Source of the DNA: Microvirga thermotolerans
GTDB lineage: Bacteria; Pseudomonadota; Alphaproteobacteria; Rhizobiales; Beijerinckiaceae
Reading direction: 5' to 3'
NCBI RefSeq assembly: GCF_009363855.1
Contig: NZ_CP045423.1
Coordinates: 3,254,001 to 3,318,000, forward strand
DNA: 64,000 nt
In this document: positions 34,527 through 43,632 of the stretch, piece by piece
Position numbering within the stretch: position 1 is the stretch's first letter
How the letters are laid out: each line of letters starts with the position of its first letter
The notes under the pieces: model-generated
Databases searched by the model: none
What the model was told of the DNA's origin: nothing
The model's input: only the letters and a program-made list of their open reading frames with translations
Program-made: the position numbers and the translations under genes

Positions 34527-36158
34527 TCAGCCCCTCCCATCCACCCGGTGCACGATGGCCTCGGGCGGCTTGATGACGAAGAACTGGGCGATGGGGTAGC
34601 CGTAGGCCGCGACCATGAGGACCAGGACCAGGACGTTCCAGAGAGCGAAGCCGTTGAGCGCCGCCGGAACCCGCTCCGGGGGGTGCACGGCAGAGGCATA
34701 GAGCGGGCGCAGCTCTCCTGCCGCGGGCGTGCGGGACCGGTGGAACTCGGCGAGGTTCCAGACGAACAGCAGGGCGCTCGCCAGAAGCACCACGCCGCCC
34801 GCGAGCGAGACGATCACCCAGGGGCCCCATCCCGCGATCAGCGGATCGGAGTAGTTGAACGTGGCCACCCTCCGCCACTGCCCCTGCAGGCCGAGATAAT
34901 GCCACGGGAGCGTCATCACCATCATCCCGATGAACCACAGCCACAGCTGGACGCGCTGCAGGCGCAGCGAGACCGGCCGGCGGCCCGTGAGCGTCGGCCA
35001 GATCGCGTAGGCGATGGCGAAATACATGATGACGACGGTGCCGCCGAAGATCAGATGGAAATGAGCGGTCACCCACGAGGTGTTGTGCACCATCGCGTTC
35101 ATGCCGTAGGACATGTTGATGAGCCCGCCGCCGCCGCCGAACCAGAGCATGAAGAACGCCAGGCCGGTGGCGAGGACCATGGGCCGCTCCCATGGCAGGG
35201 TCCGGATCCAGCCGAAATATCCCGTCCCGCCCCGCAGGCGTCCGGCGATCTCCATGGAGGCGGAGATGGTGAACACGGTCAGCAGGGTCGGCGCCGCGAC
35301 AAGGGCGGTGAAGCTCATCTGAAGGAACTTGAACGCGCTCGATTGCTGCGGGTCCATGAACAGATGGTGCATGCCGACCGGCAGGCTGTAGATCAGGAAC
35401 AGGATGAAGGTGAGCCGCCCCATCGTGTCGCTGTAGAGCCGTCCTCCCGCCGCCTGCGGAGCCATGGTGTAAAAGGCGATGTAGGCGGGGATCAGCCAGA
35501 AGTAGACGATGGCGTGGAGCGTCCACGAGAACAGTGTGCGGGAAAGGCCGACATCCACCGCCTCGTTCCAGCCGAGCGCGGCCGGTATGACCTGGAAGAG
35601 CAGTTCCGCCGCAACGCCGGCGGTGGTCCAGAGCCACATGACCGCGTTGGCGACCGTGGCGAACATCGCCAGGGGCACCGGTTCGCCCGGGTTCGCGCGC
35701 TTGAAGTCCAGCATCGCCCAGATCATCAGGCCGCACCAGATCCAGGAGCCGACCACCACGAGAACGAGGCCGAGATAGAAGAAGGGACTGCCGGTCAGCG
35801 GCGGGTAGAAGGTGAAGAGAACCGTCGCGCGGCCCGCAAAGATCGTAAGCGCGGCCATTGCCGCCCCCACGATCCCGAGCCAGAAGCCGAGCCAGGCAAG
35901 ACGCGGGGCCGGCAGGGGCCGCCCCAGAGCCGTTTCCGCCACGTAGTAGCCGAAGCCCATCACCATGAAGGTGGTGAGCACATAGGCCATGGAGACGCCG
36001 TGCGCGGTGACGGAGGTGAAATAGGCCTCGGCGGTGAGGAAAGGAGCCGGCAGCGGGCTCCTCGCCCACATCTGCCAGACGCCGAGCACCGCGGCTGCAG
36101 CGAAGGCGGCGAAGGCTACCCACAGATGCGCCACCGTCAGGGATCTAGCGTGCGTCAC
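34527..36158 (-). CDS. cbaA: ba3-type cytochrome c oxidase subunit I
   Basis: 543-residue haem-copper oxidase of the B (ba3) family with about 13 membrane segments. Copper and haem ligands are seen in SWTLHAIVYFWLIPAY (first CuB His), LPVGMHHLFMDP (His pair) and TAHFHLIFGG (haem His pair). The low-spin haem His is in TAHGVSMAYV. The A-family HPEVY Tyr-containing motif is replaced by HAIVYFWLIP, diagnostic of the B branch. It uses a GTG start at 36158 with GGAGG upstream and overlaps the subunit II gene by 14 bases. B-type oxidases usually have high oxygen affinity, so it may serve low-oxygen respiration. Confidence 0.92.
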   Translation of the reverse strand: MTHARSLTVAHLWVAFAAFAAAAVLGVWQMWARSPLPAPFLTAEAYFTSVTAHGVSMAYVLTTFMVMGFGYYVAETALGRPLPAPRLAWLGFWLGIVGAAMAALTIFAGRATVLFTFYPPLTGSPFFYLGLVLVVVGSWIWCGLMIWAMLDFKRANPGEPVPLAMFATVANAVMWLWTTAGVAAELLFQVIPAALGWNEAVDVGLSRTLFSWTLHAIVYFWLIPAYIAFYTMAPQAAGGRLYSDTMGRLTFILFLIYSLPVGMHHLFMDPQQSSAFKFLQMSFTALVAAPTLLTVFTISASMEIAGRLRGGTGYFGWIRTLPWERPMVLATGLAFFMLWFGGGGGLINMSYGMNAMVHNTSWVTAHFHLIFGGTVVIMYFAIAYAIWPTLTGRRPVSLRLQRVQLWLWFIGMMVMTLPWHYLGLQGQWRRVATFNYSDPLIAGWGPWVIVSLAGGVVLLASALLFVWNLAEFHRSRTPAAGELRPLYASAVHPPERVPAALNGFALWNVLVLVLMVAAYGYPIAQFFVIKPPEAIVHRVDGRG

Positions 36159-36690
36159 AGCTCACCCTCCCGTCCGGACCCGGCTTGAACTCATTCTCCG
36201 GCACGACCCGCACCGTCGCCCACATCTGGCTGTGCCCGAGCCCGCAGAACTCGTGGCACGGCATCAGCAGATCGCCCGTCTTCGTGAACACGGTGTGGAC
36301 CTGGCTGACATAGCCGGGCACCACCATCGTGTTCACGTTGGTTCCGGTCACGAGGATGCCGTGGATCACGTCCGGGGTCGCGAAGCGCAGGGTGACCGTG
36401 CGGTTCGCAGGCAGCACCACGCATTGCGGCTGGAAGGCGAACTGCGTGGCGACGATGCGGCTGATGACCTGGTCGCCCGCCTCGACGCGCGTGCCGAGAT
36501 TGCCCTCCGTGAACTCGCCCGTCAGGTGGAGCGTCTTCGGGTCGATGGTCTCGATGTTGCTCGGCGGATTGATGTGGTGGACGACGCCGGCATAGATGAT
36601 GGCCAGCATGATCACGGTGACGACGGCCGTCACGACCGCCGTCCACCAGAGTTCCGTCTTGAGGATGTCCTGTTCCGTGTCGGCCCGCAT
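36145..36690 (-). CDS. cbaB: ba3-type cytochrome c oxidase subunit II (CuA)
   Basis: 181 residues. One N-terminal helix (about 14-36) precedes a cupredoxin domain. The binuclear CuA ligands are in PCHEFCGLGHSQMWA (two Cys, His, Met) with the upstream His in TPDVIHGILVTG. One membrane helix instead of two is usual for the B family. Starts three bases after the stop of the small gene upstream and overlaps subunit I. Confidence 0.92.
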   Translation of the reverse strand: MRADTEQDILKTELWWTAVVTAVVTVIMLAIIYAGVVHHINPPSNIETIDPKTLHLTGEFTEGNLGTRVEAGDQVISRIVATQFAFQPQCVVLPANRTVTLRFATPDVIHGILVTGTNVNTMVVPGYVSQVHTVFTKTGDLLMPCHEFCGLGHSQMWATVRVVPENEFKPGPDGRVSCDAR

Positions 36691-36693
36691 GGC

Positions 36694-36900
36694 TCACCCC
36701 ACCATGCCGCGCGGCAGGAACACCAGGGCGTACATCAGGAACCAGGCCAGAAGCAGCAGCCCTACGGTCAGGCCTGCGAGGGCCAAGGCGCCCTTCGGCA
36801 CCTCTCGCATGACACGTTCCAGGGCGGCATCGTCGATCCCGTCCCCGTTTGTCGCCGATATCCTCGGCGTCCCCTCGTCGGGGGGCAGCGGCGTCGGCAT
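36694..36900 (-). CDS. Small single-helix subunit of the ba3-type oxidase
   Basis: 68 residues. A soluble N-terminus is followed by one helix (GALALAGLTVGLLLLAWFLMYALVFLP). It heads the oxidase operon, with GGGGAG six bases before the ATG and a three-base gap to subunit II. Small helix-only subunits (IIa/CbaD-like) are known in ba3 oxidases, so this is probably one; sequence alone is too short for certainty. Confidence 0.75.
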   Translation of the reverse strand: MPTPLPPDEGTPRISATNGDGIDDAALERVMREVPKGALALAGLTVGLLLLAWFLMYALVFLPRGMVG

Positions 36901-37117
36901 TGCAGCTCCCCTTGTTCATGGGCCCGCCTGCGCGGAGCCGGCCGAAACCTGCAACGACATGTCAACCCGCAAGGCGAAGCTTGGTTCCCGTTCGGCGGGG
37001 AATGTTTCCCATCGAGGCCACGCGGGCTAAGCTCGAGCCGCGAGCGCAACGGACCGGAGCGGATGACGAGCCCGCACGCCGCCTCGCGACGGGCGGGGGC
37101 CGCGACAGGGATCGGGA

Positions 37118-38149
37118 ATGAACGCTTCGGGACAACAGCGGACGTTCGAGTTTCCCGTCCTTATCGCGGACATCGGCGGGACCTTTGCGCGGTTCGCCGT
37201 TCTGATCGGTCCGGACGCGCCTCTCACGCCTCTCGTCGTGGTGGCGACGAACGACCATGCGACGCCGAGCCTTGCGATCCGCTCGTTCCTGGAAAGCCTC
37301 GGCGTCCCCCGCCCCCGCTCCGCGCTCCTGGGCCTTGCCGGGCGCGTCGTCGCTCCCGTGGCCCGGTTGACCAACGCTCCCTGGGAGGTCGATGCCGCAC
37401 GCCTCGCAGGGGAACTGGGCCTCTCCGGCGTCACGCTCGTCAACGACTACGTTCCGGTCGCGGCCCTTCTCCCCTCTCTCACGGCCGGGGCATCCGGCGA
37501 TCTGACGGCGATCGGGCCCGACCTCCCGCCGGGAGAGGGGAACCGGATCGCTCTCGGGCCGGGCACGGGCCTCGGCGCCGCGGCCTGCATTCCGGTGAGG
37601 GATCTTTGCTGGCTGCAGCCGACCGAGGCAGGGCATATGAGCTTCGGGGCCTGCGAGGCAGCCGAACGCGCGCTCTGGCCCCTGATCGGCCACGGCAGCG
37701 GGGCGGTCTCGGCTGAAACCGTCCTGTCGGGACCCGGACTCGTGCGCCTCTGTCGCGCCATCGCGCTGGGATCGGGCCGGGCGTCGCCCTGGGAGTCTCC
37801 TGCGGCCGTGATCTCCGCGGTCGCGATGGGGGACGATGCCGCCAGCGGTGCCGTGCGCCTCTTCCTGCGCCTTCTCGGGCGCTTTGCGGGCGATCTCGCC
37901 CTCGCCTTCGATGCCACCGGCGGCGTCTATCTCGGCAGCGGCATTCTTCCGCGGATCCTCGGGCTCATCGGCGAAAGCGACTTTCGGCGCGCCTTCGAGG
38001 ACAAGCCGCCTTTTCAGGATGCCATGGCGCGCATCCCCACCTTCGTCATCACGCGCCCCGAACCCGCGATGTCCGGACTGGCGGCCATGATCAGCGCACC
38101 CGACCGCTTCGTCTTCCGGGGCTACGGATGGCCCGCCGCGCCTTCGTGA
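37118..38149 (+). CDS. glk: Glucokinase
   Basis: 343 residues of the Glk family. The phosphate-binding loop is IADIGGTFARFAV (about residues 15-28), the catalytic Asp is in LVNDYVPVA, the second ATP loop is GPGTGLGAA and LQPTEAGHMSFG holds the conserved E-x-G-H. It phosphorylates glucose. The last 28 bases overlap the 3' end of the convergent beta-glucosidase gene, which would release its substrate. A GGGA lies before the ATG. Confidence 0.92.
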   Translation: MNASGQQRTFEFPVLIADIGGTFARFAVLIGPDAPLTPLVVVATNDHATPSLAIRSFLESLGVPRPRSALLGLAGRVVAPVARLTNAPWEVDAARLAGELGLSGVTLVNDYVPVAALLPSLTAGASGDLTAIGPDLPPGEGNRIALGPGTGLGAAACIPVRDLCWLQPTEAGHMSFGACEAAERALWPLIGHGSGAVSAETVLSGPGLVRLCRAIALGSGRASPWESPAAVISAVAMGDDAASGAVRLFLRLLGRFAGDLALAFDATGGVYLGSGILPRILGLIGESDFRRAFEDKPPFQDAMARIPTFVITRPEPAMSGLAAMISAPDRFVFRGYGWPAAPS

Positions 38150-40317
38150 TCCCGCTCCGAACGGATCTCGGCACAGATCTCGACCTGGAGCCGGTGCAGC
38201 CGCTTTCGGTCGGCGCTCGTGCCGACGAGGATCTCGACGAGGCCAGCGTCCAGACGAGGATGGAGGCCCGCATCGAGATAGCTCAGGTCCGACCCGGCAA
38301 GGGTGAACGACACGGTTCCTCGCCCGCCGGCCGCGAGGACGATCCTGGCGAAGTCCTTCAGTTCGAGAACGGGTCTCGAAACCGAAGCGACCGGATCGTG
38401 GATGAACAGAAAAACCGTCTCCTCGCCATCCCGCGGGCCTTCGTTGCGCACGTCCACCTGCACGAGAAGCCGGTCCGAAGAGCCGAGCTTCGACCTGTCC
38501 GCGCGGGCCTCCTCGAGAACGAACGTGGTGTAGGAGAGCCCCTCCCCGAACCGGAACAGCGGTTCGTTCGACAGGTCGAGATATCGGCTCGTGAAGACGT
38601 TGTCGGGGTCGAACGGCCGCCCGCCGGGCCGCTGGGAATAGGGAACCGGCACCTGGCCGACGGCGCGAGGCCAGGATACGGGCAGCCTGCCGCTCGGGTT
38701 GCTACGCCCGGTCAGCACATCGGCCATGGCCCGGCCGGCCTCGTGGCCGAGGAACCCGGCGGCAAGAAAGGCGTCCGCCCGCTCCGCCAGCCATTCCACG
38801 GCCAGGGGACGCCCGCTCGTCAGGACGACGATCGCCGGCCTTCCGAGTTCCAGAACCGCTTCGGCAAGGTCGCGCTGCAGGCCCGGCAGGTCGAGGGATG
38901 CGCGGGATGCCGCCTCGCCGCTCATCGACCGATCCTCGCCGAGACACAGCACGACGGCGTCGGCCGCCGCCGCCGCCGCCACGGCCTCGCGGATCCCCGC
39001 CCCGTCTCCGCCCTGCGTCCCGATCCCTCTCACCGCAGAGATCCGCACTTCGGGAAGCGCTTCCGCGAGGCCCTCGAGATATGTGACCGCCCGGTCGGGC
39101 TCCCCGAGGGCGGACCAGGGTCCCAGCATATCGGCACGGGCATCGACGAGCGGCCCGACGAGCGCCAGGCGCTTCACGCCGGAACCCAGCGGCAGGACGG
39201 CCCTTTCGTTCTTCAGAAGCACGATCGAGCGCTGCGCCGCCTCCCTCGCCAGTTCCCGCCGCAACCTGACCCGGTGCGGGCGGGACGGGGTCCGGGGATC
39301 CCCTGCGCCCGCCACCTTGAAAAGTCCGAGCGCCGCCTTGAGCGACAGCACACGCCGGACGGCCGCGTCCACGTCCTCCATGCGCGCGGTTCCGTGCTCC
39401 AGCGCGACCGGCAGTCCTGTCGCATAGGCATCGCTCGCCATGTCGATGTCGACCCCGGCACGCAGCGCCAGCGCCGCGGCTCCGGCGAGGTCTTCCGCCA
39501 CACCATGATGGATCAGTTCCGCGATGGCGCCGTAGTCGCTGACGACGACCCCGTCGAAGCCCCATCGACCCCTCAGCACATCGCGCAGAACGGCGGCGTT
39601 CGCGGTCATCGGGACGCCCGCGAGGTCCGTGAAAGCGGTCATGACGGCTGCGACGCCGGCCTGAACCGCCGCCTCGAACGGCGGGAGATAGACTTCGCGC
39701 ACCAGCCGCTCCGACAGATCGACAGGCGCATATTCGCGTCCTGCGGCGACTGCGCCGTAGCCCGCGAAGTGCTTCGCCGTTGCCGCGAGCGCGCACGGCA
39801 GGGCGAGGCTCCTGTGCTGGAAACCCCGCACCTTCGCTTCGGCCCAGCGCCGGGCGACCAGCGGATCCTCGCCGGGGCTCTCCGCAATGCGCCCCCAGCG
39901 CGGATCGCGCGCAATGTCGAGCATGGGGGCGAACGTCAGGTTGATGCCCTCGGCAGTCGCCTCCTCGGCGGCGGCCCGTGCCGTCCTCCGCCACAGGTCG
40001 GGGTCGAAGGCGGCCGCCTCCGCGAACGGGACGGGAAAGATCGTGCGATGGCCGTGGAGCACGTCGAGTCCCAGGAGGAGAGGAATACCCAGGCGGGTCC
40101 CGTGCACGGCCAGCCGCTGGACTTCGCGGATGTCCTCGAACTCCGTCACGTTGAGCAGGCTTCCTGCCCTGCCGGCCACGACCAGGGCGCGAATGTCGAA
40201 GGGCTTTCCCGGACCCGTCGTCAGCCCGCCGGCATCGGGCATGATCAGCTGGCCGATCTTCTCCTCCAGGGTCATCGCTCGAAGGAGCGCATCGACCCGT
40301 TGCTGCTCCGCTGTCAT
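38122..40317 (-). CDS. bglX: Glycoside hydrolase family 3 beta-glucosidase
   Basis: 731 residues. The GH3 N-terminal barrel includes PLLLGLDVLHGHRTIFPVP and KHFAGYGAVAAGREYAPV. The nucleophile Asp is in VVSDYGAIAEL. The alpha/beta sandwich has LCLGEDRSMSGEAASR, and a fibronectin-III-like C-terminus holds RFGEGLSYTTF. No signal peptide is visible from the chosen start at 40317, so the enzyme may be cytosolic, unlike periplasmic BglX. The frame stays open upstream, but that part is low-complexity and GC-biased. It cleaves beta-linked glucose oligomers. Confidence 0.88.
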   Translation of the reverse strand: MTAEQQRVDALLRAMTLEEKIGQLIMPDAGGLTTGPGKPFDIRALVVAGRAGSLLNVTEFEDIREVQRLAVHGTRLGIPLLLGLDVLHGHRTIFPVPFAEAAAFDPDLWRRTARAAAEEATAEGINLTFAPMLDIARDPRWGRIAESPGEDPLVARRWAEAKVRGFQHRSLALPCALAATAKHFAGYGAVAAGREYAPVDLSERLVREVYLPPFEAAVQAGVAAVMTAFTDLAGVPMTANAAVLRDVLRGRWGFDGVVVSDYGAIAELIHHGVAEDLAGAAALALRAGVDIDMASDAYATGLPVALEHGTARMEDVDAAVRRVLSLKAALGLFKVAGAGDPRTPSRPHRVRLRRELAREAAQRSIVLLKNERAVLPLGSGVKRLALVGPLVDARADMLGPWSALGEPDRAVTYLEGLAEALPEVRISAVRGIGTQGGDGAGIREAVAAAAAADAVVLCLGEDRSMSGEAASRASLDLPGLQRDLAEAVLELGRPAIVVLTSGRPLAVEWLAERADAFLAAGFLGHEAGRAMADVLTGRSNPSGRLPVSWPRAVGQVPVPYSQRPGGRPFDPDNVFTSRYLDLSNEPLFRFGEGLSYTTFVLEEARADRSKLGSSDRLLVQVDVRNEGPRDGEETVFLFIHDPVASVSRPVLELKDFARIVLAAGGRGTVSFTLAGSDLSYLDAGLHPRLDAGLVEILVGTSADRKRLHRLQVEICAEIRSERDHEGAAGHP

Positions 40318-40747
40318 GCCGCTCTCTCGCGTGGTCGAAGCGAAGGGCCCTGCCGGTCCATCGCGGCCCTGCCGTCCGGAAGGACATAAGGCGCGATACA
40401 GGATCGCCAGAGGACCGGGAGTTGCCGAAGGACCGGCCCGTCCAGGATGATACACGCGCTTGCGCGCCCGAACCAGCGAGGCCCCTGCTGCCGATCGGCA
40501 CGAGCCGCATGCGGCCAGGGACGCATTCCATGGGCGTACGCTCAGCCTCGTTCGCGGGCGGAAAGGCGGCCTTTCCCTCGCGGCCCCTCGCGCGGCGCGG
40601 AACCTTCTCATCCCGCGGGAGGACCTCTTCCGATCACCGGCCAGGGCAAGCCGGATCAACTTGTCGCGACCCGTCCCGCTCCCCCGGTCGACGCCCAATG
40701 AAAAAATTTCTACAAATGATCCCTGCGCAGGGTCGCTGTGAGGCTGC
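40318..40747. other. 430-base divergent spacer
   Basis: No gene is supported between bglX and the glucanase gene, which diverge here. Most is GC-rich. The AT-rich patch AAAAAATTTCTACAAATGA near 40700 would suit the glucanase promoter. No strong dyad was seen. Confidence 0.4.
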
Positions 40748-42016
40748 ATGCACAAGGCTGACGGCATGAATCCTTTGGGGTCTGAGGCCGAGGTGTCCCG
40801 CGCACTCGATGCCGTCCAACGACAGACCCTTCGCTACTTCTGGGAATTCGGCCATCCGGTCAGCGGCCTGGCACGGGATCGGCTGACGATCGGCGCGCCC
40901 GCCGACGACCGCGTGGCGATCGGGGCGTCGGGCATGGGAACGATGGCGATCATCGCAGGCGTGGAGCGGGGCTGGATCCGCCGCGGCGATGCTCTCGAAC
41001 GGCTTCTCGGAACGGTGAGGTTCCTCGAGCGCGCCCCCACCTACCACGGCGTATTCCCTCACTGGATGAACGGAACGACAGGCGCGACCATCCCGTTCGA
41101 CCGGAAGGATGACGGAGGAGACCTCGTCGAGACGGCGTTTCTGCTGCAGGGCCTTCTCTGCGCACGGCAGTACTTCGACCGGGACGACGGCGACGAGCGC
41201 GAGCTGCGGCGCATCGTCGACCGGATCTGGCACGAGACGGAATGGAACTGGCACAGCCGCGGCGGCCTGAAGGTGCTCTACTGGCATTGGAGCCCCAACC
41301 ATGGTTGGAGCATGGATTTCGAAATCCGTGGCTGGAACGAATGTCTCATGACTTACGTCCTTGCGGCGTCCGCACCCCGCTTTGGCGTCGACTCGGGCGT
41401 CTACCATGGCGGCTGGACCCAGGGGCAGGACTTCCGAAACGGGCGCAGCTACCACGGGATCGCGCTGCCGCTCGGCCCAGATTACGGCGGCCCGCTGGCT
41501 TTCGCACATTACTCCTTTCTCGGCCTCGATCCGCGCGGACTCAAGGACCGCCATGCCGACTACTGGCAGCAGAATGTCTGCCACGTTCGGATCAACCGCG
41601 AGCACTGCATCCGCAATCCACATGGCTACAAGGGCTACGGCCCCGACTGCTGGGGCCTGACGAGCGACGACACGGATGTGGGGTACCGCTTCATGGATCC
41701 CGTGCACGATCTCGGCTTCATCGCGCCGCACGCGGCATTGGCGAGCCTCCCCTACGCTCCCGAAGCCTCCCTGGCCGCCCTTCGTCACTTCCTTGGCGCG
41801 CTCCACGACCGCATATGGGGCGAATGCGGTTTCACCTCCTCGTTCAGCGAAAGCAGGGACTGGTACTCGCAGGATTACATCGGCCTCGATCAGGGCACGA
41901 CGGTGGTGATGATCGAGAACTACCGTTCGGGCCTGCTATGGAAGCTGTTCATGAGTTGCCCCGAAATTCGCGTTGGCCTCGCGAGCCTGGGATTCGAAAG
42001 CCCTCACCTGCGTTGA
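40748..42016 (+). CDS. Glycoamylase-domain (PF10091) protein, GH144-like endo-beta-1,2-glucanase candidate
   Basis: 422 residues of an (alpha/alpha)6 barrel. Stretches typical of the glycoamylase domain are QRQTLRYFWEFGHP, ERAPTYHGVFPHWMNG, DLVETAFLLQGLL, WHWSPNHGWSMDFEIRGWNE, AHYSFLGLDPRGLKD and the C-terminal GLDQGTTVVMIENYRSGLLW. Relatives include GH144 endo-beta-1,2-glucanases and the domain at the end of cyclic beta-1,2-glucan synthases. No signal peptide is visible. Two starts are plausible: 40748 (GAGG four bases before) and 40766 (AAGG eight bases before). Partnered by GH3, GH15 and glucokinase genes. Confidence 0.8.
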   Translation: MHKADGMNPLGSEAEVSRALDAVQRQTLRYFWEFGHPVSGLARDRLTIGAPADDRVAIGASGMGTMAIIAGVERGWIRRGDALERLLGTVRFLERAPTYHGVFPHWMNGTTGATIPFDRKDDGGDLVETAFLLQGLLCARQYFDRDDGDERELRRIVDRIWHETEWNWHSRGGLKVLYWHWSPNHGWSMDFEIRGWNECLMTYVLAASAPRFGVDSGVYHGGWTQGQDFRNGRSYHGIALPLGPDYGGPLAFAHYSFLGLDPRGLKDRHADYWQQNVCHVRINREHCIRNPHGYKGYGPDCWGLTSDDTDVGYRFMDPVHDLGFIAPHAALASLPYAPEASLAALRHFLGALHDRIWGECGFTSSFSESRDWYSQDYIGLDQGTTVVMIENYRSGLLWKLFMSCPEIRVGLASLGFESPHLR

Positions 42017-42025
42017 GGAGGCCTC

Positions 42026-43489
42026 ATGCCGGCCGATGCCGGAGGAATGGACGACGGCCTGACCGCATGGATGAAGGCGGAAATGGCGTTCGCGTCCGCC
42101 GCCATCCTCCGATGCGTCTCCGCGACGGACCGCGTCATGCGGCGTACCCCGTTCGGTCAAACCGTCGTGCCGAAGCCCGGCTCGGTCGTGGCCGCGCCGA
42201 ACACCGATCCTGCAAGCGGGGAGCCGGACTATTTCTTTCACTGGATCAGAGACTCCGCCATCGTCATGGATGCTCTGAGGGTCCTGCATTGCCGCGGCAT
42301 GTGTCCCGACGCCCGCCGGATCCTCGATGCGTTCGTCTCTTTCAGCCTCGGCCTGAGCGGCCTCGATGGCGCCTCGCTGGTTCGGCAGGGACTGTCCAGG
42401 CATACCATCCTGCCCGATGTCCTGAAGTATGTCCGTCCCAATGAGGAACTGGAGAACGTTCGGGGCGACGCGGTTCTGGGCGAGGCGCGCTTCAATCCGG
42501 ACGGGACCCTCGACATCATCCGCTGGTCGCGGCCGCAGCACGACGGCCCGGCTCTCCGGGCGCTCGTTCTGTTGCGCTGGCATCGCGTGGCGGACGGTTT
42601 GGGAGCAGGCGTCGAAGCGCTCGTCGAACAGGACCTCGCCTTCGTCGAACGGCACTGGCGCGAACCCTGCTACGATATCTGGGAAGAGGAGAGCGGGTAT
42701 CACTATTATACCCGGCTCGTTCAGATGGAGGCCCTGTCCGCAGGCGCGGAATGGCTGGACGAAGGAGGGAACCGGCGGCAGGCGGTCCGCTGCCGGTCGG
42801 CGGCGCAGGCGCTCCGCACACAGCTCGACCGCCATTGGTCGCCGGACCGCGGCTTCTACCTGAGCCGGCTCGGAACCCCGCGCACAGATCCCGACAAGAG
42901 CCTCGATTCCTCCGTCTTCCTCGCCGTCCTCCATGCGGCGCGGGATGGGCGCGAGCACGGGCTGCGCGATCCGAGGATGCAGGCGACGCTCAGGGAGCTG
43001 GAACGGCTCTTCGCCTCGGAATACGCCATCAACCGCTCCCCGCGCGAAGGGCGCGCGCTGGCGATGGGTCGCTACGCGGGAGACCGCTATGTGAGCGGCG
43101 GGGCCTGGTACATGACGACCCTGGGCGCGGCGGAGTTCCATTACTCTCTCGCGGAGCGCATGGTTTCCGACGATGCCCTGAAAGGGAGCGATCGCGGCAC
43201 GCTCCTGGCGGTAGACGCCTCGCGCACAGCGAAAGGCGACGACCTGTCTCCACGCTTGACCGGCGGCAGTGCCGGGCCTGCAGGCGCCCTGATCGCGCGA
43301 GGCGACGGCTTCATGAGAGTCGTCCGGGACCATACCCCCGGATCGGGCGAGCTGTCCGAGCAGTTCGATCAATCCAGCGGACAGCAGACATCCGCCCGGA
43401 ATCTGGCCTGGAGCTATGCCGGGTTCATCACCGCCTACGATGCTCGGGAACGTGCGATGGCCGCCCTGCACGAGGCCGTTCAGAGCTGA
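42026..43489 (+). CDS. Glycoside hydrolase family 15 glucan alpha-glucosidase
   Basis: 487 residues, GH15 (alpha/alpha)6 barrel. PDYFFHWIRDSAIVMDAL is the substrate-site signature. The catalytic acid is in DIWEEESGYHYYTRLVQ (about residue 221), and the second Glu is in GSGELSEQFDQSSG near residue 443. It releases glucose from alpha-glucans such as starch, glycogen or dextran. There is no signal peptide. GAGGAGG sits six bases before the ATG, nine bases after the glucanase stop, so the two are co-transcribed although they act on different linkages. Confidence 0.88.
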   Translation: MPADAGGMDDGLTAWMKAEMAFASAAILRCVSATDRVMRRTPFGQTVVPKPGSVVAAPNTDPASGEPDYFFHWIRDSAIVMDALRVLHCRGMCPDARRILDAFVSFSLGLSGLDGASLVRQGLSRHTILPDVLKYVRPNEELENVRGDAVLGEARFNPDGTLDIIRWSRPQHDGPALRALVLLRWHRVADGLGAGVEALVEQDLAFVERHWREPCYDIWEEESGYHYYTRLVQMEALSAGAEWLDEGGNRRQAVRCRSAAQALRTQLDRHWSPDRGFYLSRLGTPRTDPDKSLDSSVFLAVLHAARDGREHGLRDPRMQATLRELERLFASEYAINRSPREGRALAMGRYAGDRYVSGGAWYMTTLGAAEFHYSLAERMVSDDALKGSDRGTLLAVDASRTAKGDDLSPRLTGGSAGPAGALIARGDGFMRVVRDHTPGSGELSEQFDQSSGQQTSARNLAWSYAGFITAYDARERAMAALHEAVQS

Positions 43490-43632
43490 CGGCCTACCCT
43501 TTCGGGTCATGTCCGATAGGGACAGGGCTTCCGATAAGCCATCGCTCTGTGGATCGCGCTGCGTTAGCATCCGCAACAAGGGTTCGACGCGATGGGGAGT
43601 TCGTCGAGCGCAACCGGAGTTCCTGCGACCCG

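Noticed and set aside
40698-40769. Short frame beginning M-K-K-F-L before the glucanase gene
   Set aside because: No ribosome site, overlaps the glucanase start, and the Lys/Phe run just reflects the AT-rich promoter patch.
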